A stretch of 33,098 nt of DNA from Bacillus stratosphericus (GTDB taxonomy: Bacteria; Bacillota; Bacilli; Bacillales; Bacillaceae): assembly GCF_020524495.1 (NCBI RefSeq), contig NZ_JAIVLB010000032.1:1-33098 (forward strand), read 5' to 3'. A program made the position numbers and the translations under genes. Below are positions 14,144-22,037 of this stretch, piece by piece. Numbering within the stretch: the first letter of the stretch is position 1; each line of letters begins with the position of its first letter. Under the pieces are notes generated by a model. The model saw only the letters and a program-made list of their open reading frames with translations, did not search any database and was not told the origin of the DNA.

Positions 14144-15142
14144 TTAGAGCATCGCGTTTAACACAAAGTATACGAGAGCACCTAGTGTCCCTGAAATCGG
14201 TAATGTAATGACCCAAGTGACAAGCATACGTTTTGCAGTACCCCAGTTCACACCTTTTACTCTGTGTGCAGAACCTACGCCTAGAATAGAAGAGGAGATG
14301 ACATGGGTTGTACTAACCGGTAAATGGATAAACGTTGCACCGAAAATAATGGCTGCACCAGTTAAGTCGGCCGATACTCCGTTTACTGGACGAATTTTCA
14401 TGATTTTACCGCCGACTGTTTTAATAATCTTCCAGCCACCAACAGAAGTACCAAGTCCCATGGCAAGTGCACAAGAGAATTGTACCCAGAATGGAATGTC
14501 GTCTGTTGTATGAAGGTTAGCTGCGATTAAAGCCATCGTAATAATCCCCATCGCTTTTTGCGCATCGTTTGTGCCATGGGTATACGATTGAAGTGCAGCA
14601 GTTAAAATTTGAACACGTCGGAATTGTTTATTTGTTTTTGCGAGATTGTTGTCTCTAAATATAAATTTAATAATGGTATACACGATATATCCCAATATGA
14701 AAGCTAGGATAGGCGAAAGCAAAAGTGCTTGAATGATTTTAATGAATCCCGAATAGTTTAAAGCGCCAAAACCAGCAGAGGCAATAACGGCCCCTGCAAT
14801 TGATCCGATCAGTGCATGTGAAGAACTACTCGGAATCCCGTAATACCAAGTAAGCAAGTTCCAAGTAATGGCCGCAATTAAAGCAGCCAAAATGACGACA
14901 GAACCATTTTGAAGTGTAAAAGGATCTGCGATGTCTTTTGTAATGGACTTTGCTACACCTGTAAATGTCATCGCTCCTAAGAAGTTCATGAACGCTGCCA
15001 TAATAATAGCATGTCTAGGCTTTAACGCTTTCGTTGAAACAGAAGTGGCAATGGCATTCGCTGTATCATGAAATCCATTAATGAAATCAAAAGCCAGTGC
15101 ACAAATGACAATAAGTATGGTAAGGATGATTAATATGTCCAT
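14144..15142 (-). CDS. pit: Low-affinity inorganic phosphate transporter, PiT family
   Basis: A 332-residue integral membrane protein starting at ATG 15142 (TTAGGTAAAC upstream). It has the two inverted PiT signatures: FDFINGFHDTANAIATSVST near residue 14 and LQSYTHGTNDAQKAMGI near residue 190 (GFHDTAN and GTNDAQK), plus WYGIPSSSSHALIGSIAGA and LPVSTTHVISSSILG, the repeated PSSSHAL/PVSTTHV loops that form the metal-phosphate path. About ten membrane segments. It imports phosphate with divalent cation using the proton gradient. It is 16 bases downstream of ykaA, so the two are an operon as in B. subtilis. Length is typical for Bacillus Pit. Confidence 0.95.
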   Translation of the reverse strand: MDILIILTILIVICALAFDFINGFHDTANAIATSVSTKALKPRHAIIMAAFMNFLGAMTFTGVAKSITKDIADPFTLQNGSVVILAALIAAITWNLLTWYYGIPSSSSHALIGSIAGAVIASAGFGALNYSGFIKIIQALLLSPILAFILGYIVYTIIKFIFRDNNLAKTNKQFRRVQILTAALQSYTHGTNDAQKAMGIITMALIAANLHTTDDIPFWVQFSCALAMGLGTSVGGWKIIKTVGGKIMKIRPVNGVSADLTGAAIIFGATFIHLPVSTTHVISSSILGVGSAHRVKGVNWGTAKRMLVTWVITLPISGTLGALVYFVLNAML

Positions 15143-15157
15143 GTTTACCTAACCCCG

Positions 15158-15775
15158 TTACGCATTCTTCATAATGATTGTTTCTAAATTGTTGGCAACA
15201 CTTTGACAGGAATCAGCGATTTCTTCAAGTGTTTCGTAAATTTCTTTGTATTGAATGACCTTAATTGGATCTGTTTCTTTTCCGAACAAGTTCTTTAGTG
15301 ATTTACGATAAAGATTGTCACAATTATGCTCAATCTCTTTGATTTTGATTGCGTGCGGATGAATATCTTTTAAGCGATTTTGAGCCAGTAGTTCAATTGT
15401 GATTAAAATTTCTTTTGCACATTCTCTGATGTAGTGGCTGAATTTGTCGATATGTTCGTCTGAGCTCGTCATTGAATAAATTTCCATTGTTGCTGAAAAA
15501 TGTTCAATTCCATCTAAAACATCATCGAGGCTATTCGTCAATTGAAGAATGTCTTCACGCTCAATCGGTGTAATAAACGCTTTGTTCAGCTCTTTAATCA
15601 TGGTATGAACATGATTATCACCTTTTGTCTCATATTCCTTCAATGTGTCAGAAAATTCTTTCAGAGTGGTTTGATTTGTTACTTTATAGCTAACAAAATA
15701 CTCAGCAGTTTCATCTAAATTTTTAGCAATTTCCGTTAACAAGACGGAAAACTTGTCTTTTTTCCTTTTTAACAT
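15158..15775 (-). CDS. ykaA: DUF47 (PhoU-like) protein YkaA
   Basis: A 205-residue protein; ATG 15775 (MLKRKKDKFS) follows AATGGAGGG by seven bases, better than a start 12 codons upstream. It is a helical bundle with the DUF47 pattern: LTEIAKNLDETAEYFVSY, LKEYETKGDNHVHTMIKELN, TPIEREDILQLTNSLDDVLD (the E-R-E-D-I...LDDVLD core), KIKEIEHNCDNLYRKSL and EIYETLEEIADSCQSVANNL. The acidic E-x-x-x-D clusters bind metal in PhoU-like proteins. DUF47 partners of Pit transporters are thought to regulate phosphate uptake; the gene precedes pit in the same operon. A TATAAT box on the minus strand at 15827-15822 may be the -10 of the operon. Confidence 0.92.
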   Translation of the reverse strand: MLKRKKDKFSVLLTEIAKNLDETAEYFVSYKVTNQTTLKEFSDTLKEYETKGDNHVHTMIKELNKAFITPIEREDILQLTNSLDDVLDGIEHFSATMEIYSMTSSDEHIDKFSHYIRECAKEILITIELLAQNRLKDIHPHAIKIKEIEHNCDNLYRKSLKNLFGKETDPIKVIQYKEIYETLEEIADSCQSVANNLETIIMKNA

Positions 15776-15970
15776 GTAAAAACCCTCCATTGTATAAATG
15801 AGACAATGCACACATCAAATAATTATATATTCTTTTGTCGAAAAAAAACAGGTGTAGTCGAAAATTTCTTCACTTTTTCTATTTGATCTTATTCTGACCT
15901 AAAGATGAGATCTCATCACACCTTATTCAGAAAGGGAAAAAAGCGGGCCGTATTCGACGCCGCTGAAAGG
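15776..15970. other. Intergenic region with a perfect 14-bp palindrome
   Basis: The region between ykaA and the broken ASCH gene holds no gene. GATGAGATCTCATC at 15904-15917 is a perfect palindrome. It lies about 80 bases upstream of the likely ykaA -10 box (minus-strand TATAAT at 15827-15822) and could be an operator, but no regulator is known to me for it. Confidence 0.3.
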
Positions 15971-16406
15971 TTATGAAGCTGAATAAATTAATTTGAAACG
16001 CTCACAAACAAGGAGCATATCTTCTTGAAAGTCTAATCCGTATGGTTTGAGTGCTTCTGTGAAGAATTCTTTATGGGCTCTGTACCAATAGTCATATGAT
16101 AGATCGGGATTCAGGGACTTTGTTCATTTGTATCACATCTACATCTGTGATCTCGATGAGGGCTTTTGGTTCTTCCTGACTGTCTAAAATGATTGCGTAT
16201 TGCCCGGCCTTCGAAAGCGGCTCTTGTTCCATCTCGTAAAAAATATGTCCAGAGCAAGTGGCTGTTTTTTTCCCTTGCTGTACAAGGTCAAGCAAGTGAT
16301 CTGGATCTGCGCCAAATGCCCAAGCAGAAACAGAGGTGTGATGTGGTGCTTTTCTTGATTTTTCTTCCCAATAAGATTCCCAAAATAATGTGCTTTTGTG
16401 GTTCAT
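15971..16406 (-). pseudogene. ASCH-domain protein, frameshifted
   Basis: ATG 16406 is eight bases after AAAGGGGG. The frame gives the ASCH beginning: YWEEKSRKAPHHTSVSAWAF, GADPDHLLDLVQQGKKTATC and SGHIFYEMEQEPLSKAGQYA, ending soon after IEITDVDVIQMNKVPES at a stop (16092). The expected C-terminus is in another frame: DLSYDYWYRAHKEFFTEALK, PYGLDFQEDMLLVCERFKLI to a stop at 15971. A short deletion at the VPES...(E-G-E-G-D) segment, which normally carries conserved acidic residues, changed the frame. ASCH proteins of this type bind or hydrolyse modified nucleosides or RNA; here the gene is broken. Confidence 0.75.
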
Positions 16407-16553
16407 CCTTTTTCCCCCTTTGTGATGAGTTTATTATATCGCGGAGTTTCATACTTGGAAATAATACGTCTTTATTCCTGCATGATGTGCATGTCATATG
16501 TTTTGAAAAAGGACATTTTGTTTGTTGAATGTAGGTTGATAGAATGAAAATTT

Positions 16554-16583
16554 TTGAAATTTTAGAATAATCTATTGTATTCT
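16554..16583 (+). promoter_or_regulatory. Possible promoter of ggt
   Basis: TTGAAA (16554-16559), an 18-base spacer and TATTCT (16578-16583), about 50 bases before the ggt start. Neither box is perfect, and regulator sites were not evident. Confidence 0.35.
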
Positions 16584-16633
16584 GGTCAAGAAGTAGGTAA
16601 GGTCAAAGTAAGAATATGGAAGGGGTGTTGTTC

Positions 16634-18388
16634 ATGAAACGCATTTCTCTAACTGTTTTGTCCATATGTCTGTTTATGTTCTCGTTTTTTCTGCCTGTCA
16701 GCCAAGTCACTGCAAACGAAAATCATGGGAATAAAGTAGCTGTTGGCAAAGATGGCATGGTGGCTACAGCTCATCCGCTTGCATCAGAAATTGGTGCTGA
16801 TGTATTGAAAAAAGGTGGAAACGCAGTTGATGCTGCTGTTGCCATCCAGTACGCACTGAATGTAACAGAGCCAATGATGTCTGGTATTGGCGGCGGAGGA
16901 TTTATGATGGTTTATGATGGTAAGACAAAAAAGACATCTATCATTAATAGTAGAGAACGGGCACCGCAGGGCGCAACACCTGACATGTTTTTAACTGATG
17001 ACGGAAAAGTCATTCCATTTGCGGAGCGGTCCACACATGGTAATGCTGTTGGTGTACCCGGTACTTTAAAAGGTCTTGAAGTGGCACTAGATAAGTGGGG
17101 TACTCGTTCTATGAAGGAATTGATTGAGCCTTCTATTCAGTTAGCCGAGGATGGATTTGAAATTGATTCTGTTCTTGCAAAGGCCATTGATGATCATCAA
17201 GGGAAATTGAAAAAAACGGCTGCAGCGTCAACCTTTCTTCCAGATGATCAACCGCTCAAAGAAGGAGATCGGCTTGTACAGCCAGGTCTTGCGAAAACAT
17301 TTAAGCTGATTGCGACAAAAGGAAGCAAGGCGTTTTATGAAGGGAAAGTAGCGAAGGCACTTGCAAATACGGTCCAAGATTTTGGTGGTACGATGACAAC
17401 AGATGACATTGGTCATTATGAGGTCAAGACTGACGAGCCAATCTGGGGAAAATATAAAGGCTACCAGCTTGCAAGTATGCCTCCACCAAGCTCGGGCGGA
17501 GTATTTATGCTACAAATACTCAAAATACTTGACCACTTTAACCTATCTCAGTATGACCCAAAATCATTCGAAAAATATCAGCTGCTTGCTGAAACGATGC
17601 ACCTCTCCTATGCTGACCGTGACGCATATGCCGGTGACCCCGAATTCGTAGATGTTCCACTAAAAGGACTATTAGATGATGATTACATTTCAGAAAGAGC
17701 CTCTCTTATTCAAGTAGATCAAATGAATCGTAACCCGAAGGAAGGAGATCCGTGGGCTTATGAGGGTGAAAAAAATCCATCCCCGATTGTCCCCCAGCCA
17801 GAAGATAAAACGATTGGTGAGACCACCCATTTTACTGTTGCAGATCAGTGGGGAAATGTTGTGTCATTTACAACAACCATTGAACAGTTATTTGGTACAG
17901 GGATTCTCGTCCCAGAGTATGGCTTTTTCTTAAACAATGAACTGACGGATTTCGATGCAAGGCCTGGCGGAGCAAATGAGGTTCAGCCGAATAAACGCCC
18001 CTTATCGAGTATGACTCCGACGATCATTTTTAAAGATGGAGAGCCTGTCATGACCGTGGGATCACCTGGAGGAAAGACCATTATTGCTTCTGTTTCACAG
18101 ACAATCCTAAATTTGCTTGAATATGACATGGAACTTCAGGATGCGGTGGAAGAACCAAGAATTTATACAAACAGCTTAGATTCTTATCGTTATGAAGTAG
18201 GTGTTCCTCTGGATGTGAGAACAAAGCTAAATGATATGGGCCATCGTTTTGGCAGTTCACCTATTGATATCGGAAACGTGCAAGCTCTCCTGATTGATCG
18301 AAAAGCAGGGACATTTACTGGAGTAGCTGACTCCACGAGAAATGGAACCGCTGTTGGTGTCAATTTAAAGCTATCTGAAGATCAATAA
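16634..18388 (+). CDS. ggt: Gamma-glutamyltransferase
   Basis: A 584-residue secreted enzyme; ATG 16634 follows AAGGGGTG, preferred to an ATG six codons upstream. Residues 1-27 are a signal peptide (MKRISLTVLSICLFMFSFFL, cleavage near VTA-N). The large subunit contains GNAVDAAVAIQYALNVTEPM and GIGGGGFMMVYDG, with NSRERAP binding the gamma-glutamyl carboxylate. Self-cleavage creates the small subunit starting at Thr397 in IGE-TTHFTVADQWGNVVS, the catalytic nucleophile; SSMTPTI and GSPGGKTIIA form the oxyanion site. It hydrolyses and transfers gamma-glutamyl groups from glutathione, glutamine and gamma-PGA. Bacillus Ggt is the main exo-enzyme for gamma-PGA, and a PGA endo-hydrolase lies 5 kb away. 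Monocistronic, with its own terminator. Confidence 0.97.
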   Translation: MKRISLTVLSICLFMFSFFLPVSQVTANENHGNKVAVGKDGMVATAHPLASEIGADVLKKGGNAVDAAVAIQYALNVTEPMMSGIGGGGFMMVYDGKTKKTSIINSRERAPQGATPDMFLTDDGKVIPFAERSTHGNAVGVPGTLKGLEVALDKWGTRSMKELIEPSIQLAEDGFEIDSVLAKAIDDHQGKLKKTAAASTFLPDDQPLKEGDRLVQPGLAKTFKLIATKGSKAFYEGKVAKALANTVQDFGGTMTTDDIGHYEVKTDEPIWGKYKGYQLASMPPPSSGGVFMLQILKILDHFNLSQYDPKSFEKYQLLAETMHLSYADRDAYAGDPEFVDVPLKGLLDDDYISERASLIQVDQMNRNPKEGDPWAYEGEKNPSPIVPQPEDKTIGETTHFTVADQWGNVVSFTTTIEQLFGTGILVPEYGFFLNNELTDFDARPGGANEVQPNKRPLSSMTPTIIFKDGEPVMTVGSPGGKTIIASVSQTILNLLEYDMELQDAVEEPRIYTNSLDSYRYEVGVPLDVRTKLNDMGHRFGSSPIDIGNVQALLIDRKAGTFTGVADSTRNGTAVGVNLKLSEDQ

Positions 18389-18401
18389 CATTTCCCGGGA
18401 A

Positions 18402-18436
18402 AAGAAGCGCCTTTTGAAGATGGCGTTTCTTTTTTG
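18402..18436 (+). terminator. Terminator of ggt
   Basis: AAGAAGCGCC (18402-18411) pairs with GGCGTTTCTT (18422-18431, one G-T pair), followed by further T. Confidence 0.8.
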
Positions 18437-18459
18437 TCTAAATAAAAAGAAAAAACCAT

Positions 18460-19070
18460 TTGGACAGACTTTATTATTTGGAAATCGGAGAATTGATTTT
18501 TTCTACCGCCATCTGGGAAGACCACTTTATTCAGAACCATCGCAGGCTTGCCTATGCCAATAACGGGAGATTTTTATTTGGAGACTTGGACTATAGACTA
18601 TACCAGAAAGCTGCAGATCGGTTTTCTGATTCAGCGATATGTTCTTTGTCGAAATATGACGGTATTTGTTCACAGTGCGTACAGTCTTCAGCTCAAACCA
18701 AGAGGAGAACGGATATAAAAAAATACATCAGAGAGAGGAGGCATGAGCTGCTGTAGGTCATTCAGTTAACGCAGTATGAGCACCGTTATGCAGAGCAGCT
18801 GTGAGGGGGATAAAAGCAACGTGTAGCTTTCCTACGTACGCTTGCCGCCAAACCGAAGGCACTCCTATTAGATGAACCTCTTGGCTCTCTAGATACGAAG
18901 GTGATGAAAGAATGAAGGCATTGGCTGAAAAAATTCCATCAAGAATTTCAAATGACGGCATCTTTGTGACAAAAGATTATGAAGAAACGTCCGATATTGC
19001 TGTTCGTGTTGTGGTCATAAATAATGGAAAAATTGATCAGATAGGGACAAAGCAAGAAATGGCAGAGTAA
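18460..19070 (+). pseudogene. Sulfate-type (CysA-like) ABC transporter ATP-binding subunit, heavily degraded
   Basis: Pieces in all three frames follow the order of a CysA/PotA-type ATPase: LPPSGKTTLFRTIAGLPMPI (Walker A), VFLIQRYVLCRNMTVFVHSA then YSLQLKPRGERI (Q-loop region), EHRYAEQL with a broken signature [20 protein letters not shown] (Walker B) [10 protein letters not shown], and finally IFVTKDYEETSDIAVRVVVI and NNGKIDQIGTKQEMAE. The LSGGQ motif is itself mutated by a stop. No start, permease or binding-protein gene is nearby, so this is a lone fossil of an anion-uptake operon. Confidence 0.75.
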
Positions 19071-19134
19071 ACGACAATCTCTATGTCTCTGAATTTTTAG
19101 AGATAACAAGAGGTGTAGAGATTTCGAATGGGAG

Positions 19135-19160
19135 GATGCAGCATGGGCTGCGTCTTTTTC
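19135..19160 (+). terminator. Terminator before the PTS operon
   Basis: GATGCAGC (19135-19142) pairs with GCTGCGTC (19147-19154, one G-T pair) around a four-base loop, followed by TTTTT. It isolates the PTS promoter from the upstream relic. Confidence 0.75.
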
Positions 19161-19179
19161 ATAAAATATTTTTGGGATA

Positions 19180-19208
19180 TTGACTTATAATTTTGAATAT
19201 TATAATAT
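19180..19208 (+). promoter_or_regulatory. Sigma-A promoter of the PTS operon
   Basis: TTGACT at 19180-19185 with either TAATAT at 19203-19208 (17-base spacer) or TATAAT at 19201-19206 (15-base spacer). It sits about 140 bases before the IIA start, leaving a leader with putative operators and a cre site. Confidence 0.5.
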
Positions 19209-19210
19209 TT

Positions 19211-19255
19211 TTACAAAGGTAACTATATTGAACATTTTCACAAATAGATATTTGT
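19211..19255 (+). promoter_or_regulatory. Putative SorC-type operator region of the PTS operon
   Basis: TTACAAAGGTAA (19211-19222) lies immediately downstream of the -10. Then follows GAACA (19230-19234) and a perfect inverted repeat ACAAAT/ATTTGT (19240-19245, 19250-19255), whose right arm read on the minus strand is TTACAAAT. The same word, TTACAAATGTAA, lies at the same place in the dehydrogenase operon promoter. Binding by the SorC/DeoR-type regulator at 29562 is inferred. Confidence 0.4.
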
Positions 19256-19266
19256 AAGCGCTTTAT
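19253..19266 (+). promoter_or_regulatory. cre-like site (CcpA) in the PTS leader
   Basis: TGTAAGCGCTTTAT matches the Bacillus cre consensus TGWNANCGNTNWCA except at the last two positions. Being downstream of the promoter it could act as a roadblock for catabolite repression. Confidence 0.4.
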
Positions 19267-19343
19267 AAAAAGATTCTGTTTTAAAATGTTCTTCCTTTTT
19301 GTTACATGTGTTCATATTTAAATCAAAAGAAAGAGGTGGTTGT

Positions 19344-19811
19344 TTGAACAACTTGTTTGAGTTAGATAAGCAGCTAATTCAGTTGCAGTACGAGGCATCT
19401 TCACGAGAGGAGGTGACAGCAAGTTTAGCAAAACGGTTAGAAGCTGGAGGGTATATTAAATCGAGCTTTTTACCAGCTGTGCTTGAAAGAGAAAAAACAT
19501 ATCCTACAGGCCTGCCTCTTGCGACCTTTGGAGTGGCAATTCCGCATACAGATCCTGAACATGTCAACCATCCGGCGATCAGTGTAGCGACTTTAAAGGA
19601 GTCCGTCATTTTTCATAAGATGGGAAACCCTGATGAAACAGTGGAAGCCAAAATTGTGTTTGTTCTTGCAATCACTGAACCTAGTAAACAGCTTGTGATG
19701 TTAGAGAAGCTTATGACGTTTTTCAGAAAAGAAGAGATTATGACAAAGCTATCTCACTTGACATCGTATGAAGAAGCCGTTGAATTACTTCAACAAGAAT
19801 TAAACCAGTAA
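19344..19811 (+). CDS. PTS EIIA component, galactitol (GatA) family
   Basis: A 155-residue EIIA of the mannitol/fructose fold. The start is TTG 19344, five bases after AGAGGTGGT; an in-frame TTG 15 codons upstream has no ribosome site. The phospho-acceptor His is His68 in LATFGVAIPHTDPEHV, with a second conserved block KIVFVLAITEPSKQLVMLEK and a C-terminal helix ending LLQQELNQ. It takes phosphate from HPr and passes it to the separate EIIB. First gene of an operon with IIC, IIB, a membrane protein and a dehydrogenase. The sugar cannot be deduced: galactitol-family systems also carry other polyols and sugars. Confidence 0.88.
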   Translation: MNNLFELDKQLIQLQYEASSREEVTASLAKRLEAGGYIKSSFLPAVLEREKTYPTGLPLATFGVAIPHTDPEHVNHPAISVATLKESVIFHKMGNPDETVEAKIVFVLAITEPSKQLVMLEKLMTFFRKEEIMTKLSHLTSYEEAVELLQQELNQ

Positions 19812-19820
19812 TCTTTTAAA

Positions 19821-19834
19821 TGTAAGCGTTTTAT
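19821..19834 (+). promoter_or_regulatory. Second cre-like site, between IIA and IIC
   Basis: TGTAAGCGTTTTAT is nearly identical to the upstream cre-like site (one base different) and has the same two mismatches to the cre consensus. It lies in the short gap before the IIC start. Confidence 0.35.
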
Positions 19835-19857
19835 CCAAAAATTCAGGAGGTGGATGT

Positions 19858-21231
19858 ATGATCAAGCAAGCAGTCGATTTTATATTAGATCTTGGACCAA
19901 CTATTATGCTCCCAATTATTATGACGATTTTCGGTATGATCTTGCGGCAGGGCTTTAAAAAATCCTTCCGATCCGGTATTACGATCGGAATTGGATTTGT
20001 CGGTGTCAACCTTGTCATTAATTTACTTGTGAGTGGTCTTGGGCCTGCGGCAAAAGCCATGGTCAATTCCCTTGGGTTAAAGCTCGATATTTTGGATGTC
20101 GGCTGGCCGATTGGAGCCGCAATTTCCTTTGGTACACCCGTTGCCCCTTTGATGATTCCTCTTGTGCTTTTGTTAAATGTCATCTTATTGTCCGTTAATT
20201 TTACAAAAACATTGAATGTAGATATTTGGAATTTTTGGCATTTGATTTTCGCAGCTTCTGTTACTTACTACGCTTATCATAATATGTTCTTAGCCCTTGC
20301 AGTTGGCTTGATCGTCTCTGCTATTACGCTGAAATTAGCTGATTGGACAGCGCCGACGATTGAACACCACTTCGGATTAAAAGGCGTATCAATGGCGCAC
20401 GCTGAAACGGTCAACTTCGCACCGCTCATGTATGCGTCAAACCGCGTGATTGATAAAATTCCTGGCTTAAACAAAATTCATGCTGATCCAGAAACACTGA
20501 AGAAACGTTTTGGCATTTTTGGCGAACCGCTTGTGATGGGTCTCGTACTTGGTATTCTTATTGGTCTTCTTGGCGGCTATGATGCGAAAGGCGTCATGAC
20601 CCTTGGGATTCAAATGGCAGCAGTTCTTGTGTTAATGCCAAGAATGGTCGCCTTATTAATGGAAGGGCTCATTCCCATCTCTGAGGGTGCTCGTTCTTAT
20701 ATTCAAAAGCGTTTCCCTGGTAAAAACGTCTACATTGGATTAGATACTGCGATTGTTATCGGTCACCCGGCGAATATGGCCGTAGCCCTTTTGATGGTGC
20801 CAATCACGATTTTGCTCGCTGTTGTTCTTCCGTACAATGGCATGCTGCCATTTGCGGATTTATCGGTTCTGCCATTTACGGTTGTATGGGCAGTAGCAGC
20901 CGCTCGTGGAAATATTATTCGCGGCCTCATTAACAGTATTTTAACAATAATGATCGTCTTCTTTATCGCAACGAACCTCGCACCACTTGCGACCACAATG
21001 GGGAAAGCCGTTGGATTTGATTTCCCAGAAGGGGCAAACATGATTTCTGGTATTGACCTTGGTTCTCACGTCATTCCTTGGATCATGGTGAGACTTCTTG
21101 ATCCGAGTAATCCTTACTTTATTGCAGCGATTATCTGTGCATTTGCTTATGGGCTTCTTTGGTACTGGGTGCGAAATGATATTAAGAAGCAGTATGCAAA
21201 AGAAATGGGTTTAGATCAGAAAGAACAATAA
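19858..21231 (+). CDS. PTS EIIC component, galactitol (GatC) family
   Basis: A 457-residue permease starting at ATG 19858 (AGGAGGTGG five bases upstream). About ten to twelve hydrophobic segments; family blocks include FILDLGPTIMLPIIMTIFGM (N-terminus), SFGTPVAPLMIPLVLLLNVI, DWTAPTIEHHFGLKGVSMAH and MPRMVALLMEGLIPISEGAR, then KNVYIGLDTAIVIGHPANMA. Length matches E. coli GatC (451). It carries the substrate across the membrane while EIIB phosphorylates it. The separate A, C, B genes in this order are usual for this family. Confidence 0.9.
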   Translation: MIKQAVDFILDLGPTIMLPIIMTIFGMILRQGFKKSFRSGITIGIGFVGVNLVINLLVSGLGPAAKAMVNSLGLKLDILDVGWPIGAAISFGTPVAPLMIPLVLLLNVILLSVNFTKTLNVDIWNFWHLIFAASVTYYAYHNMFLALAVGLIVSAITLKLADWTAPTIEHHFGLKGVSMAHAETVNFAPLMYASNRVIDKIPGLNKIHADPETLKKRFGIFGEPLVMGLVLGILIGLLGGYDAKGVMTLGIQMAAVLVLMPRMVALLMEGLIPISEGARSYIQKRFPGKNVYIGLDTAIVIGHPANMAVALLMVPITILLAVVLPYNGMLPFADLSVLPFTVVWAVAAARGNIIRGLINSILTIMIVFFIATNLAPLATTMGKAVGFDFPEGANMISGIDLGSHVIPWIMVRLLDPSNPYFIAAIICAFAYGLLWYWVRNDIKKQYAKEMGLDQKEQ

Positions 21232-21250
21232 ATGAGCTGGAGGTTTTTTT

Positions 21251-21529
21251 ATGGCAAAGAAAATATTGGTATCGTGCGGCACGGCAGTTGCTACGTCAAC
21301 GGTTGTCGCGAAAAAGGTAGAAGACACGTTAAAGGAAAAAGGCTACGATGTCGTGGTTGAACAATGTAAGGCATCTGAGGTACCGCAAAAAGCAGAGGGT
21401 GCCGATTTAATTGTGACCACAACGCCAGTCAGTGATACAAAAGGTACGCCTGTGATTCAAACGTTATCTTTTTTAACCGGATTTGGCATTGAAGATGATA
21501 TTGAAAAAATCATTGATCACATTAAGTAA
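21251..21529 (+). CDS. PTS EIIB component, galactitol (GatB) family
   Basis: A 92-residue protein starting at ATG 21251 after GGAGG. The phosphorylated Cys9 lies in the P-loop ILVSCGTAVATSTVVAKKVE; the rest alternates strands and helices (GYDVVVEQCKASEVPQKAEG, ADLIVTTTPVSDTKGTPVIQ) as in GatB. It accepts phosphate from the EIIA His and gives it to the substrate bound to EIIC. 19 bases after IIC. Confidence 0.92.
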   Translation: MAKKILVSCGTAVATSTVVAKKVEDTLKEKGYDVVVEQCKASEVPQKAEGADLIVTTTPVSDTKGTPVIQTLSFLTGFGIEDDIEKIIDHIK

Positions 21530-21542
21530 ACAATGTTTGCGT

Positions 21543-21565
21543 GAAGGAGCGTTTAAGGCTCCTTC
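21543..21565 (+). other. Hairpin between IIB and the 148-aa gene
   Basis: GAAGGAGC (21543-21550) and GCTCCTTC (21558-21565) form a perfect 8-bp stem with a seven-base loop, followed by TATATAT instead of a T run. It may be a partial terminator or a 3'-stability element that lowers expression of the downstream genes relative to the PTS genes. Confidence 0.5.
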
Positions 21566-21590
21566 TATATATCTGAAAGGAGGATGTCTG

Positions 21591-22037
21591 ATGCAACAGC
21601 ATACTTATAGTCGAACGTCTGCAGTGTTTTCTATTTTTCTTCCAGCCTTGTTAATATGTGTGTTTTTTCTCTGGTCTCTTTATACATTAATGTCGGCAGG
21701 GCCTGAGCCGTTAGCTGTGTTGGGTGTTTATACGCTGCCTATCCTCATGCTTTCTAGCATCACGGGACTGAATCAGCCAACGAACGTCATCATTAGTAAG
21801 GATGAGCTGAAGCTAGGTGCTTTTGGTAGATGGCACACATATGCTGTGTCCGATATCAAAGGAAAATTGTTTTTAAAGCCGTATCCTCATATCGGGAAAG
21901 TATATGTCAGAGTTGGGGCCACGCGAATATTCGGCGGACGCTACTGGATCTCAAGTGAGATGAGTGAGTACAAGCAACTTGTTCAAACCTTACAGGACCT
22001 TGCGAAGTGTGATGAAAAGGAGGATGCAGCGACATGA
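21591..22037 (+). CDS. Unrecognised two-TM membrane protein in the PTS operon
   Basis: A 148-residue protein; ATG 21591 follows AAAGGAGGATGTCTG. Two adjacent membrane segments (about residues 11-33 and 40-58) are followed by a soluble domain: TNVIISKDELKLGAFGRWHT, YAVSDIKGKLFLKPYPHIGK, YVRVGATRIFGGRYWISSEM and a C-terminal helix (VQTLQDLAKCDEKEDAA). The two-TM plus small beta-rich domain layout is like a PH-domain-type bacterial membrane protein, but I cannot assign a family. It overlaps the dehydrogenase start by four bases (ATGA), so it is translationally coupled and probably belongs to the pathway, for example as an assembly or regulatory partner. Confidence 0.6.
   Translation: MQQHTYSRTSAVFSIFLPALLICVFFLWSLYTLMSAGPEPLAVLGVYTLPILMLSSITGLNQPTNVIISKDELKLGAFGRWHTYAVSDIKGKLFLKPYPHIGKVYVRVGATRIFGGRYWISSEMSEYKQLVQTLQDLAKCDEKEDAAT

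Noticed and set aside
18460-18756. A real 98-aa protein after ggt
   Set aside because: Other frames over the same bases carry Walker A and Q-loop remnants of an ABC ATPase, so this frame is a by-product of frameshifts.
19076-19133. A riboswitch or T-box before the PTS operon, suggested by repeated TAGAGAT words
   Set aside because: The repeats can pair but lie upstream of the PTS promoter and before a plain terminator; no T-box or known aptamer core was recognisable.
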